Below, one piece after another: positions 27,101 through 36,786 of a stretch of DNA of 64,000 bases. The first letter of the stretch is position 1, and each line of letters opens with the position of its first letter. Made by a program: the position numbers and the translations under genes. The stretch is from the NCBI GenBank assembly GCA_965222705.1, contig CBDCUO010000017.1, forward strand, positions 1 through 64,000. The letters run 5' to 3'. The notes beneath the pieces are model-generated. The model was not told the DNA's origin and made no database searches. It saw only the letters and a program-made list of their open reading frames with translations. This DNA is from JAFMDF01 sp965222705 (GTDB lineage: Bacteria; Bacteroidota; Bacteroidia; Chitinophagales; Saprospiraceae).

Positions 27101-28438
27101 GTGAGTAACGAATCGAGTGCCATAAATGGTGACTTTTGTTTTAGCTACTTCACCACAAGCTTCCCAAATCTTAGCATCGGGAATTCGGAAGTCCGCTTCA
27201 CATTCTTTAGGATTGGTATTCGTTCCTAAAACGACATCCTCTGGGCAGTCAATAGACGCCTCTTTATCAACGACTTTAATCGTTTGGGTGTGTCTTCGAA
27301 TGTTGTTCCCGTAGCCATCAGAAGGCGTACACCAGTCAACGACCTTCCACTCTCTGATAATCTTATAAGAGCCAACACATACTGGAATGATGTGGTCTTT
27401 ATAAGTCACATTTAACTCACAGAAGCCATAAGAATCCCATGGGTAAGAGTAGCCAATGTTCAAGCCACTACCATCTGCGACGTACTTAGCAACTGGAATG
27501 CCATGCTTCATGGGAAAGCCCGTAGGCTCATCGGTCATTCCGCCATTTCCATGACGGCCAGGAACGGCATTGCCTTCTCCATCAGCACATTCTCCATCAA
27601 AGACTAAGCCTGGATCCGTATTCGGGCTACAATCATTACTCTTTTTAGTATAAATAGGATCCTTATCTCCAGGCAGCCCAGTGTAGTCTGGTGGGAAATT
27701 GATTTGGTGCAAAGATAATCTATGTAGATAAATCCTTTGCACGCAGGAAGCAGAATTGCCAGAAGCATCGGTTGCCGTCCAAGTTCTGTAAATGACTGCG
27801 CTGTATTCACCGTCACATTCTTCATCGACGATTCTATCCTCATACCTCAGATCAATCTCCCCGCAAGTGACCCAAGGATTAGGATAGGAAACAGGCGTTC
27901 TTAATTCGTCGCAGTTATCCCTAACTTCTGGATAGCCATAGCCTTGTCCATATCTACAAGTTTCAATGTAATTGGGCGTAAAGGGCTCATTACACCAAAG
28001 GTCAACATCCTTGCAGTATAACTTTGGGTTGATTTTATCCTCAACTGTGATAGAACCCCAGCAGGAATTTTGGGTAGCCCAATGCTTTACTTTTACCCGA
28101 AAGGTATTGCTTCCATTGGCCAAGACATCTTCGCAGGTAACATAATCTTTATCCGAACCAGTCGAGGCAATCACTTTACCTTCATGGTCCATTACTTGTA
28201 CGACAAAAGCCTGGGGCCCATTTGGCGTACAAATACTAGAGTTATTGGGATCTTCAAGGATTAAATCGTAAGTAATTTTTGCCTTACAATCACTTCCTAC
28301 AGATACCTGAACATTGTCGTTACAGCCCATGGTACAGTTCTGCGCATTGGCAGGCATGCTCCACAGAAAGACCAACAACATAGCGGACAAAGTTGTCCAA
28401 CACCGCGAATAATACGAAGTAAAATTCGATCTTTTCAT
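24194..28438 (-). CDS. Giant T9SS-exported HYR/dockerin/cohesin-like protein (1414 aa)
   Basis: A predicted cell-surface or secreted protein. The signal peptide is residues 1-33 (ending MPANAQ). It is followed by a CND module (about 34-140: NCTMGCNDNVQVSVGSDC to NSCWGSITVEDK) and about eight Cys-rich HYR/Ig-like modules (about 140-1020), recognisable by repeated DKTPPT and SxDNCD motifs. A carboxypeptidase-regulatory-like domain (about 1020-1070) and a dockerin-type pair (about 1071-1130; second loop DVNNSGSITTFD canonical) come next. Then come a linker ending KVGDLNGNA, a cohesin-like beta domain (about 1191-1321) and a T9SS type A sorting domain (about 1322-1414; LYQNTPNPF ... KKMIIID). It is most like the 55019 protein. 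The role is inferred as adhesion or matrix; no enzyme domain is seen. Confidence 0.85.
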   Translation of the reverse strand: MKRSNFTSYYSRCWTTLSAMLLVFLWSMPANAQNCTMGCNDNVQVSVGSDCKAKITYDLILEDPNNSSICTPNGPQAFVVQVMDHEGKVIASTGSDKDYVTCEDVLANGSNTFRVKVKHWATQNSCWGSITVEDKINPKLYCKDVDLWCNEPFTPNYIETCRYGQGYGYPEVRDNCDELRTPVSYPNPWVTCGEIDLRYEDRIVDEECDGEYSAVIYRTWTATDASGNSASCVQRIYLHRLSLHQINFPPDYTGLPGDKDPIYTKKSNDCSPNTDPGLVFDGECADGEGNAVPGRHGNGGMTDEPTGFPMKHGIPVAKYVADGSGLNIGYSYPWDSYGFCELNVTYKDHIIPVCVGSYKIIREWKVVDWCTPSDGYGNNIRRHTQTIKVVDKEASIDCPEDVVLGTNTNPKECEADFRIPDAKIWEACGEVAKTKVTIYGTRFVTHPHPTWATEEYVVHEGYGEVEGSATGDPVTVDFGSVKLPGPTCDEEFAKYRVVYWYIDHCGNEAHCQYNVFVYDDTPPTPVCDEITQVTVDENCEAHVFAETFDDGSHDNCDKDLTFLVRRMEDDEFKPHVKFDEEDVWKTAEGTPCIVVLRVIDCHGNYADCMVQVLVDDKTPPTIEVEDVTIYCDQLDNNGEIPADLIPEPETDDNCPGERYELIDVSDWRNECYIGTVIYTYIAVDRHDLESDPVEQIVTVADRTPLEVDWPDDYIAYCTAEDGSGFQDPLDPDVTGRPILIGDDCELVGVSYEDHVLTISDESCFKIVRVWTVYDWCANPYQDHPSEGEFMFWEQYIKVIDDVPPLLEAPADEDVCIDGTDDCFTQVPVGAPWFNDCSSDVRVRAEWVYTPDDWYCGVAASGTEADASKGFIAGPFEPGVLTITFIADDGCNNVTKDETVLTIIDCKLPTPYCEEIITTLMPSTGEVVIWASDFDKASFDNCDNCADPDDLIFSFSPDIKDLSKTFDCSTTGSQKVEIWVTDHAGNQDFCTATAYIQTSSTSCLDSGGSTESMAGVSGKISNVSGESIESVTVAVNGSSEAMPTPAVTGASGEYAFNLHMGGDYTITPEKDMNPLNGVSTFDLVLLRKHVLGTDLLDSPYKLIAADVNNSGSITTFDMVELRKVVLQIESSFTNNTSWRFIDSNYEFTSEDPLTEKFAEIYNINNLSEDMKIDFVAVKVGDLNGNAIPNSLLGAEVRNTTGTLNLNVADRFVKAGETVTVEFAADLANTSGYQFTMHFNGLQMIDLVEGVAKAENFNTNLAQRGVLTTSWNGAAADEVLFGLTFKATTSGQLSELLSLSSDYTAAEAYNTDNELLNVNIQFNTTEIVTARFELYQNTPNPFAGETLIGFNLPEAGEATFKVLDVQGKVLKQVTNDYAKGYNQISLDARSLNATGVLYYQLESADNVATKKMIIID

Positions 28439-29022
28439 GTGTTCAATTTTATAGGTTTACAAAAACAAAAAATATGAGTATATAAGTGCCCAAAACTCGG
28501 GCATCATCTCCATAAGTATGAGTAGAAAATTTCATGGGAGGCTATGAACCAAGAAGATGCCCAATCGAGCCTTCGTCTTCTATGAATACTTAAACTTATA
28601 TCAGATCTTGATTACGGCAACGCTACTAAATAAGCCTAAGAACAGTTACTTGAAAAATTTACTTGTAGCGGTTGTTGGGATGAACTTTATAAGAAATGTC
28701 CAAATGCAAGAATAGCACTTGGAATGTAGGGGGCAATAATTTCCCTTAGATATTATAAAAGTAGAATCATGCAAGCCAGTTTTTTGGGTTATATAAAATG
28801 TTTATATCATTTCTAATAAAAACAAATATACAATACGTTGTTATTCCATTTTATACCCCAAAAAGGGTATTTTTTAATTTTAAAAAATTAAATAATAATA
28901 ATTAATATTCTTTACTGCCTAAGAATAAATAATATAAAAAAATTATCTTACTATTTAACCCGAAGCAAAATAAAGGTAGAAAAAAAATTATAAACCAATA
29001 AATTTTTTACTAATTTTTTATC
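28439..29022. other. Non-coding leader region of the 24194 giant
   Basis: About 580 bp of AT-rich DNA, with no gene, upstream of the 24194 protein and downstream of the 29085 gene. CTCGGGCATC (28496-28505) can pair with GATGCC-(CAAT)-CGAG (28556-28569), a possible leader hairpin 60-130 bp before the start codon. Otherwise I see no motif. Confidence 0.45.
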
Positions 29023-29055
29023 AAAAAAATCCCTCTCCTTATATACAGGAGAGGG
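29023..29055 (-). terminator. Rho-independent terminator of the 29085 giant
   Basis: On the minus strand CCCTCTCCT-GTATATA-AGGAGAGGG (29031-29055) is a perfect 9-bp stem, followed by A and seven T. It lies 30 bp after the stop codon. Confidence 0.92.
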
Positions 29056-29084
29056 AAGTCAATATTTCAGGAATAAAAATTATT

Positions 29085-32000
29085 CTACTCTATTAAAATC
29101 ATTTTCTTTTTCGCCATATGTGTAGCTGTCTCCAATTGATAGAAATATATTCCATTTCCTTTCAATAGAGATTTTTCAATTTGAACTTCGTGGTATCCTT
29201 TTGCAAATTCTCGATTGACCGTCGTCATGACTCGACCCGAAATGTCGAAAATGGTCAATGTGGCATCCGTTGCTTCCGGTAAATCGAAGCTAATGGTGGT
29301 CATTTCTTTGAAGGGGTTAGGCTTATTATTGTAAAGTGCAAAGGTGCTTGCATCTTCTTTCTGCCCAACAAACTTCAGGGCGACATCCAATAGTTCGCCT
29401 TTTGTATTATAGGCTTCTGCAACGGTCAGATCAGAAGTAACCTTGATGGCTTCACTTAACCGACCCGTTTTTTTCGCTTTTAATGTAAGGCTAAACATTT
29501 TGGCATCGGTTGCATTCAGCGAGTTGCCTTCTCGATTCCAACTAGTGGTTAATTGACCCCTCTGAATCAACATCTTTCCGAAATTGCCGGCTTTGGCAAT
29601 GCCTTCGTTTACGGTCACAATTTCTACCATTTCAGGATCAATATTCAAGGTAAACTGGTAGCCTTCAATAGCCGTTAGTTGATCCAGACTAAAGGCCGCT
29701 TCAAAGACGGTGCCTTCTTCAAATGCCACTTCGCTGGATTGGAAAGTAAGTGTCTCATAGGTATTCCTTACTTCGCTATTCCATAAAGTGCGCTTGGAAG
29801 CAGCATTGCCGCTTACATCGCCCACTTTTACAGCTACAAAATGTGCTTCTGTATTAGCGGACAAATTCTCTACGCTCACTTTTTCTGCAAAAGGCTCTGC
29901 CTCTGCATTTTTAGTAGTAAACTGATAGCCAGCATCTACAAATCTCCAGGAAGTATTATTCGTAAACGCGGTTTTGATATTCAATATCAATTGTCTTAGC
30001 TGGACCATGTCATAAGCAGTGATTGTACCTGATCGATTAATATCAGCTGCTATTTGCTTATATGGAGAATCCAGTGAACTTATACCCAAAATATGCTTGC
30101 TAATCAAAACAAGGTCGTAAGTAGAGACACCATTCATGGGCTGAACATTTTTCTCCGGCGTAATCGTATAATTGCTGTGCATGGGCAATTCTACAAATTG
30201 GTAGTTACCGTCTGCTTTGGTTATCAAAGAAGGCATTTCGTATCCTCCGATCTTAACCGTTACATCTTCCACCGTTTCTCCAATTTCGTTCTGAATGGTT
30301 CCGGATATTCGGGCATTCATCACACTTGGCAGGGAAGGATTACAAATATTCATATTATCCTGTAGATTTACTGTGACTCTCACATAGTCCCAGTTTCCTG
30401 AAGCATCTCTTACCCAAAGGTCACCAACTATATCAATTCTATTATCTGGATTAGTCGAACTCACGAAGTCACTACAGTTAAAAGTCCAGCCAAAACTGGT
30501 ATCAGGCGGAGGAGTATCTTGCAATATTCCTCTCGAAGGAAATACGAGTCTTTGCAGAAATTCATCCCCATTACAGTCCGTTATTTTGCAATTAAAGTCC
30601 GTTGCCCAAACCGTTACCCAACCTCTGTTGGCACTATCTGGGTCTGCGCTTGCATTCAGTGTAAGAGTCGTTGCAAGGTCATCGCAGAAAATGGAAGGAC
30701 CTTCGCTATCTCTGACGACAATTATTAGAGGATGAGTGGTCGTATTATTACATCCGTCTGTAGCAGTGTAAATAACCTTATGGGTCCCTGGCGCAACATT
30801 TTGAACTAAGAATTCTGGTGCAGCACCGTTGAGGCTTGTACCGCCTAAATTGCCGGTAATGCCTTGATTAACAGTATTGTTACAGTTATCATCTGTAGTC
30901 ATCCTGGGCAAAGTGAAAGATGCTGTACAGACATCATGATCTACATCAACAAACATCGTGTCCAATGGATTCACAAAAGAAGGTGCTAAGGTATCTATCA
31001 ATTTTACAACCTGCGTGACTACTCTATAGCCTGGTAAAGCCGGATTGGCAGTTGGATTTCGACACCAATCAATAATTTCCCAAGTCCGAATTACTTTTTT
31101 ACAAGCATCAACTGGCACAAAAACTTTTTGACTATAAGAAACTGCTAGTAATTGACAACCTTCGCTACTTACTTCCAAATCATCTTTTGGAAGGGCTTCA
31201 ATGTCCACGTTGGCATCGCAGCTTATTACTGTGTCAGGCACAGGTATTTTGGTAATTCTAAATTCCTCGCTTGGTACTAAGGTTACAGTAATGGTTTGCG
31301 TGCAGCTATCGGCTGCTGTATTTGGATCTGAAACCTTCCAGGTTCTGGTAATAATTCCTTGTCCACAATTGTCTAAGTTTCGTCTTTCTATAAGTTGAAG
31401 ATCAGCGTTATTACAAGCCCCTCCAGAAACGGAAGCCGGGCCAAAAACATCTAAGTTAGTCAAATCGTCATTACAAGTAACCGTTACATCAGGCGGACAA
31501 GTAATCTCAGGAGCTACTTTATCCTGTACAATTACATTCACCATACAGCTATTGAAGTTACCTGATTTATCCCATGCCCGCAATTCGACCATTAGGTCTG
31601 TTGTTCTATCTGCATCACAACATTCAAATAATACTTCTTTGCTGAAGGGCGGTAAGGGGACGATATCTACTTCGCACAAATCCATTCTTCTTACTCGGAT
31701 GCTATCCAATGCACAATTATCATAACTTCCATTATCAAAAGCACTGGCTCGAACAATCGCCGTTCCATTTTGTGTTAGAGAAATTACTAGGTTCTCTTTA
31801 CAAATAACTGTAGGAGCAATATTATCATCAATCTCTACGACAACGGTATCCCTTGAAATATTGCCACAATCATCTTCCGCAAGGTAAATAATATTTTGTC
31901 TGCCAAAAGGCACTTTATGCATGGTTCCTCCATTCGAAAAGACAGTAGAAGATGGCCCTAAAATTCTCACGCTAATATTGGAAAGAGCAGAGCATTCATC

Positions 32001-34721
32001 TGATACAGTAATTGGAGGCAGGGTCAAGCTCGCCTCACAAGAGTTTGGCAAAATATTCACACCAATCTGAGTAACCACAGGAAGGTTACTAATCACAGGT
32101 CCTACTGTATCTACGACTTTGATTATCTGTGGTCCTGGCGAAATGGCATTTGAAATGGCATCGCTGGAATGACACCAGTCGTAGATAGTCCAAGTTCTAA
32201 AAATCTTTCTAGAGCCTTCGCAATCAGTAGTTAATACCTGATCCTGGTGGGTCAGTCCGAATAAGCAAAACTGATCTATTTCCACGGTATCGCCATCAAT
32301 GATAGCTTTTGGATATCCCGTGTATTCCGGGCTGGTGTCTGGATTGTCACCGCAGTATAAAGTATCGTTTTTCGGCCATAAGACATTCATCGTGGTAATC
32401 TGTGGTTTCAATATATGTATAGTCGACACACAGGTACTTGTATTGCCGCTCGCATCTTGTGCTTTCCAAGTCCTTCGTACCACTCCAATCGTATCGGGGT
32501 TGGAGCCTGCACCAGGTTTGCACCCAAAACTTTCCTCTTCATCAGAAAAAGTAAAAGTAACGTCGTCTGCACAACCATCAGAAGTTATGGGGTATCCACC
32601 AATCTCGAGGGGATCGGTTGATAAATTACAGTAAATCGCCGTGTCTCTACATTGAATAATTGGAGCAACTTTATCTTCTACTTTTACCGTTCCCCAACAA
32701 CTATTGCCTAGCGGACTGCTCACTTTAACCCGAGCTGTTTGTCCAAGATAACTGGCATCCAAAGTATCCGATCCAGCTCTTGTTCCGTCCAAAATTTCGA
32801 GGGTGTACCCGTCATAACAACTATAATCTCCTTCCAGAATAACATCAACTGTAAGTACAGCCAAACAAGTGGCATCCAAAGAAACTTGAACGTTATCGTT
32901 GCAAGCAACTGGTGGTGCAATGACATTATCAAAGCTAATTGAAACTGCCCCGTCTACTACACAAGCCGTATTTTCTAAGGTAGCCGTATAAGAAAAGTCC
33001 ATAAGCGATTGAATCATGTTCAGTATTAGTCTATTATTTGCTGCATCCAAAGTCGCTGCGTTAGGGTTACCTGCCATTGTAAAAGGGCTGGAGGGCAAAT
33101 AATTGAAAGTAGCAAGTACTGCATCCGATAAGTCTGTAATCAAAAAGTCTTCAATAGTGTTGGTATAACATTCGGCTGAAAAAGGAGCTATAATGACTCC
33201 GTCATTTATGTTTAATGCATCTGTTCTAGCAACTAAATCACTTCCAAAGGAATTATTCGGGTCAATAATAATCCCTGTATTATTAATGGTTCCGGTAATG
33301 CTGGATGCCGGTGCAATAGATTTAATGATATCCTCATTTATTAATAGAGAAAAACTTGCCGTAGTATCTATTTCCAGTATTCCAGTATTCGTAACGGTTC
33401 CATTGGCATCCGCTGCAAAGTTATCCCCATCTAGTCTAATAATAGCAACTGTATTATTCACTGCGCTTGATGCGTCTGTAAACAAACCATTTTGGCGAAT
33501 ATTGCCTTCATTTTGTGCTATATCAATGGTAGATTTCTCTACATTATTTAATGTCCCTGTGCTTAGTACATGAATACCATTGCCATTGCTATTATCTATA
33601 CTGATTACGCCCGAAGTATCGCCAGGGGAAGCAGGAAGGTCTCCATTATTCAATGTACCCGCTAATAATATGCCGTTTTCGGTAATTCCATTAACTGTAA
33701 TAGCCCCTCCTCCCAGCGAAGTTGTACTAAAATTATCAAATGTACCTCCTCCAACTTCAATACCATTGCCTCCTATATTCGCCAGCGTTCCATCTCCAAT
33801 ATCAATCGTTCCGCCGGCATTTACAAAGGTGTTATTTGTATTAATACCATCACCGTCCACATTTGTAATCGCTATAACCCCTAGTGAATCATTTATAATA
33901 GAAGCCGTATTAAGAATGCCATTATCTCCCGCGTCGCCAATTGTAATATCTCCAGAACTTTCTACATTCCCTGTATTATTAATGCCATTATCTCCTGATT
34001 CTGTAATCTCAATTTCTCCACTCAATAAGTTATCAAGCAAAGGAGGGTTCAAAGGAACAGACGTCAATATGAATATACCATTATCCATGGACTCTTCAAT
34101 AGTAAAACTACCTGTGTTTACAGAAGAACCCGATCCAGTTAAAAGCATTCCATTCATGCCGGAGTTCGTCACGAAAATAGTTCCGTTATTAATCAGCTCG
34201 GTATCATCTACTCCTATCACCAGCCCGTTATCTGTGGCGTTTAAAACGTTCAATGTGCCATCAACGGTTAGCACTGCTCCATCTTCTGTAACAACACCAT
34301 CGTCAGCAGACCCATCAATAGTTACCGTGGTAGTCGCTGGAATAGTAAAATCAATCTCCATAAACAATTTAGTGGCTTCGATGCTCGCTGGAATATTAGT
34401 GGTCGGTGCATTTAGAACTGCACAAAGCCCCGTACCAGGAACAAATACAGTGCTGGGAATAGTCAAAATACCATTACCCGAAATTACACCGCTCAATGGC
34501 GCTGAGCCATCCAGCCAGTTTTCATTCTTAGTCCAGTCGCCATCAATTTTTCCTAGCCAGGTTTCTTGTGCAAAACCCCCAACTGACAGACAGAAGAAAA
34601 AACATAAAAGCAGCCCCATTCGCCGCATCCAGTTGGCACAGGAATCGAGGGGCACGCCTTTGTTTCGAGGCAATTGCCGCCTCAAGGATGAATCAATGGG
34701 AATAAAATTTGTGTGTTTCAT
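29085..34721 (-). CDS. Giant T9SS-exported beta-helix/HYR/dockerin/cohesin-like protein (1878 aa)
   Basis: A predicted surface protein. The ATG at 34721 (MKHTNFIPID) is chosen because the paralogue at 47644 also begins MKHT; the frame extends 20 codons upstream. A signal peptide (about 30-53, ending VGGFAQ) is followed by a GDWTKNENW motif and a long parallel beta-helix (about 55-590) made of turns like NNGTIFVT..GMNGM and NGINNTGNVESSGDITIGD. The CND module (about 605-695), HYR/Ig-like repeats with paired Cys (about 695-1440), carboxypeptidase-regulatory-like domain, dockerin-type pair (about 1524-1580; DINRSGTITAYD canonical), linker, cohesin-like domain (about 1650-1784) and T9SS type A domain (LYNNKPNPF, KKMILIE) follow. 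A terminator follows the gene. Confidence 0.85.
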   Translation of the reverse strand: MKHTNFIPIDSSLRRQLPRNKGVPLDSCANWMRRMGLLLCFFFCLSVGGFAQETWLGKIDGDWTKNENWLDGSAPLSGVISGNGILTIPSTVFVPGTGLCAVLNAPTTNIPASIEATKLFMEIDFTIPATTTVTIDGSADDGVVTEDGAVLTVDGTLNVLNATDNGLVIGVDDTELINNGTIFVTNSGMNGMLLTGSGSSVNTGSFTIEESMDNGIFILTSVPLNPPLLDNLLSGEIEITESGDNGINNTGNVESSGDITIGDAGDNGILNTASIINDSLGVIAITNVDGDGINTNNTFVNAGGTIDIGDGTLANIGGNGIEVGGGTFDNFSTTSLGGGAITVNGITENGILLAGTLNNGDLPASPGDTSGVISIDNSNGNGIHVLSTGTLNNVEKSTIDIAQNEGNIRQNGLFTDASSAVNNTVAIIRLDGDNFAADANGTVTNTGILEIDTTASFSLLINEDIIKSIAPASSITGTINNTGIIIDPNNSFGSDLVARTDALNINDGVIIAPFSAECYTNTIEDFLITDLSDAVLATFNYLPSSPFTMAGNPNAATLDAANNRLILNMIQSLMDFSYTATLENTACVVDGAVSISFDNVIAPPVACNDNVQVSLDATCLAVLTVDVILEGDYSCYDGYTLEILDGTRAGSDTLDASYLGQTARVKVSSPLGNSCWGTVKVEDKVAPIIQCRDTAIYCNLSTDPLEIGGYPITSDGCADDVTFTFSDEEESFGCKPGAGSNPDTIGVVRRTWKAQDASGNTSTCVSTIHILKPQITTMNVLWPKNDTLYCGDNPDTSPEYTGYPKAIIDGDTVEIDQFCLFGLTHQDQVLTTDCEGSRKIFRTWTIYDWCHSSDAISNAISPGPQIIKVVDTVGPVISNLPVVTQIGVNILPNSCEASLTLPPITVSDECSALSNISVRILGPSSTVFSNGGTMHKVPFGRQNIIYLAEDDCGNISRDTVVVEIDDNIAPTVICKENLVISLTQNGTAIVRASAFDNGSYDNCALDSIRVRRMDLCEVDIVPLPPFSKEVLFECCDADRTTDLMVELRAWDKSGNFNSCMVNVIVQDKVAPEITCPPDVTVTCNDDLTNLDVFGPASVSGGACNNADLQLIERRNLDNCGQGIITRTWKVSDPNTAADSCTQTITVTLVPSEEFRITKIPVPDTVISCDANVDIEALPKDDLEVSSEGCQLLAVSYSQKVFVPVDACKKVIRTWEIIDWCRNPTANPALPGYRVVTQVVKLIDTLAPSFVNPLDTMFVDVDHDVCTASFTLPRMTTDDNCNNTVNQGITGNLGGTSLNGAAPEFLVQNVAPGTHKVIYTATDGCNNTTTHPLIIVVRDSEGPSIFCDDLATTLTLNASADPDSANRGWVTVWATDFNCKITDCNGDEFLQRLVFPSRGILQDTPPPDTSFGWTFNCSDFVSSTNPDNRIDIVGDLWVRDASGNWDYVRVTVNLQDNMNICNPSLPSVMNARISGTIQNEIGETVEDVTVKIGGYEMPSLITKADGNYQFVELPMHSNYTITPEKNVQPMNGVSTYDLVLISKHILGISSLDSPYKQIAADINRSGTITAYDMVQLRQLILNIKTAFTNNTSWRFVDAGYQFTTKNAEAEPFAEKVSVENLSANTEAHFVAVKVGDVSGNAASKRTLWNSEVRNTYETLTFQSSEVAFEEGTVFEAAFSLDQLTAIEGYQFTLNIDPEMVEIVTVNEGIAKAGNFGKMLIQRGQLTTSWNREGNSLNATDAKMFSLTLKAKKTGRLSEAIKVTSDLTVAEAYNTKGELLDVALKFVGQKEDASTFALYNNKPNPFKEMTTISFDLPEATDATLTIFDISGRVMTTVNREFAKGYHEVQIEKSLLKGNGIYFYQLETATHMAKKKMILIE

Positions 34722-36786
34722 AAGTGTGTTAATTAAATTGTGTAAAAAAAAGTGGTTATAAAAATTATGAAATGCTTGCAAGCTGACAGCTATTTAGCAA
34801 AATCAGATTGCCATAGGGTCAGCCATTTTTTGCTGGCAATTTCGTATCTAATTAAAATTTATTTTTTAGATATTTGTATTTGGAAAGCAGCCTTACTAGG
34901 CTATCACAAAACAGGTAAATAATTAATTATCAGTCATTTGTCACAGTATTTCCTCTTTTGAAAGGATGGTATTTTGAGCGACATCAATCCTATAAAATGC
35001 CGCCCAAAACCACCGTTCATACCTTAATAATTTAACCAGTTCTTAGCAGGTATTGATCCTCCTAAGAAATGATAAACTCTAGTAACTAAATCTATTTGCA
35101 GTTCGCCTATCCAATAAGCGATAACAGGTTAGTTTTTCCCAAAAAGTTCTCTTTCCTACTACAGGATATATTTTGTTATTTCAACATATTATCCTCGGGT
35201 CAACTCAAATTTGCTAACGATAATTAATTCTTCATTACAGGGAAAGTATTTTCATCTATGTATTAAAGTGCAGGCACTGTAGTGCTTTTTCTTATCAACC
35301 AAATGCTATAAATAATTGAAAAAGAGTGCTGGGATAATCAAGCTTAAGTTAATTTAATCTTCCTTTACTCATCGCAGTTACCCCAACACTTTCATCATGC
35401 ACCCAGTTAATTTCTTTGTAATTTTCTCTCTCGGTACTACTTCTAGTTTTCAAAATAAAGAATACTTCTTATCCTTTAAGAGATCAGAAAGTGTTTCATA
35501 GTGTGTGTCTGTTTTCTACCTCTATTTTGATTTTGAATAAAAGTCCCCTTTTCCTCACAAACGTATTCGCTTGGAAGCAGGATATTTTTTCTTTTCTAAC
35601 AACCAGATAATTTGGTGTCTATTTAAGCTAAAATTCTTTGGTTAAAGATCATCAAAATGCATGGCTAATTGCCCTGGTAGAAGAAACAACCATTAAACTT
35701 ATTTTGCATATAAAATCAAGCATAACGATAATTCGGTTTTGTCTTTAAAAAAAATCTCTGAAAAACAAAGGAAAGAAGTATTCTGTTCCATAGTGTCGTG
35801 CTAATTAATAAAAAATAATATTTAAATATTGCGCTAGCTAAAAATCGTTATTGGCAATCTTATTTCATGCGAAAATTTACATTTAGGTTCTGGTAAAAAC
35901 CAGGTTCTATAAATTTCACATTTTCAATATTGTTTCATACCAATACAAAACTACTTGAATCGGTTTAGGAAATATAGAAAAGGTTTATTTCTGTATTGTC
36001 CATTTTTAGAAAGGAAGAGAATTCTATCCTTTTCCAATCCTTCAATATATATTATGAGAATTAGCGCATCTTTCGATAGCAACAACTGCCTTTTAAAGGC
36101 CGGTTTAGGGATGGGTTAGTTTCGAATTGGCTATTTTGAATAATAGCATTCTGAAGATATAAATGAATAGTAGCTCTGCAAAGCTGCCAATCATTTTGTA
36201 ATCCAATTGATTACATATTATACATTTTCAAACATTATGCCAAAAAATAATGTGTTCATAAAAGGAATATCTGATTTTAAAACACATTATATGTTTTTAT
36301 TATATAATAAATACTATGCCAAATTTTCAATCAGAGCCAACCGGTATAAAAAGTAATGGAATTAAAAGTTAAAGACGAAATACGTCACAAATTAAAAACG
36401 TATATAACTAAAAAATGTCTGATTAAGTTATCAATAATAATTCTTTTTATATTAAATGAGTTCTTTCTTTCTTAAAACACCTCCCATTATCCCGTCACAT
36501 TTTTAGATAAAAGCACCTATCTAATATTTACTAACATAAGTACATTTGAGGCTCAAACACTACCCAAATATTACAAGAAAATTCGCAATGTCAAGCACGA
36601 TACACTTTGACCTATTTTAAATTTAGCATTCCCCTCATTATTGCCTCAAATAGGTGTATCAGTTTATGCTTTCTTGAAATAATTCTCCTATTAATCGATT
36701 CACTAAGAGCAGTCTGAAAAAATTACTCAGGTAACCATTTTACAGGAATTTGGCAACATTTTGTATAACCAGTTTTGATAGTTCCC
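34722..36786. other. 2-kb non-coding divergent region
   Basis: A very AT-rich stretch between two divergent giant genes. No ORF of credible length, tRNA or transposase is seen on either strand. It has many stop codons, T/A runs and small hairpins (e.g. CTGGT-AAAA-ACCAG near 35895). It is far longer than promoters need. It could contain long leaders, small RNAs or decayed DNA; I cannot tell which. Confidence 0.5.

Noticed and set aside
33580..34761. Long rightward open frame (about 393 codons) opposite the 29085 giant
   Set aside because: It is the mirror of the regular beta-helix coding sequence (Pro/Ser/Ile-rich, no known domain) and lies wholly antisense to a convincing gene.
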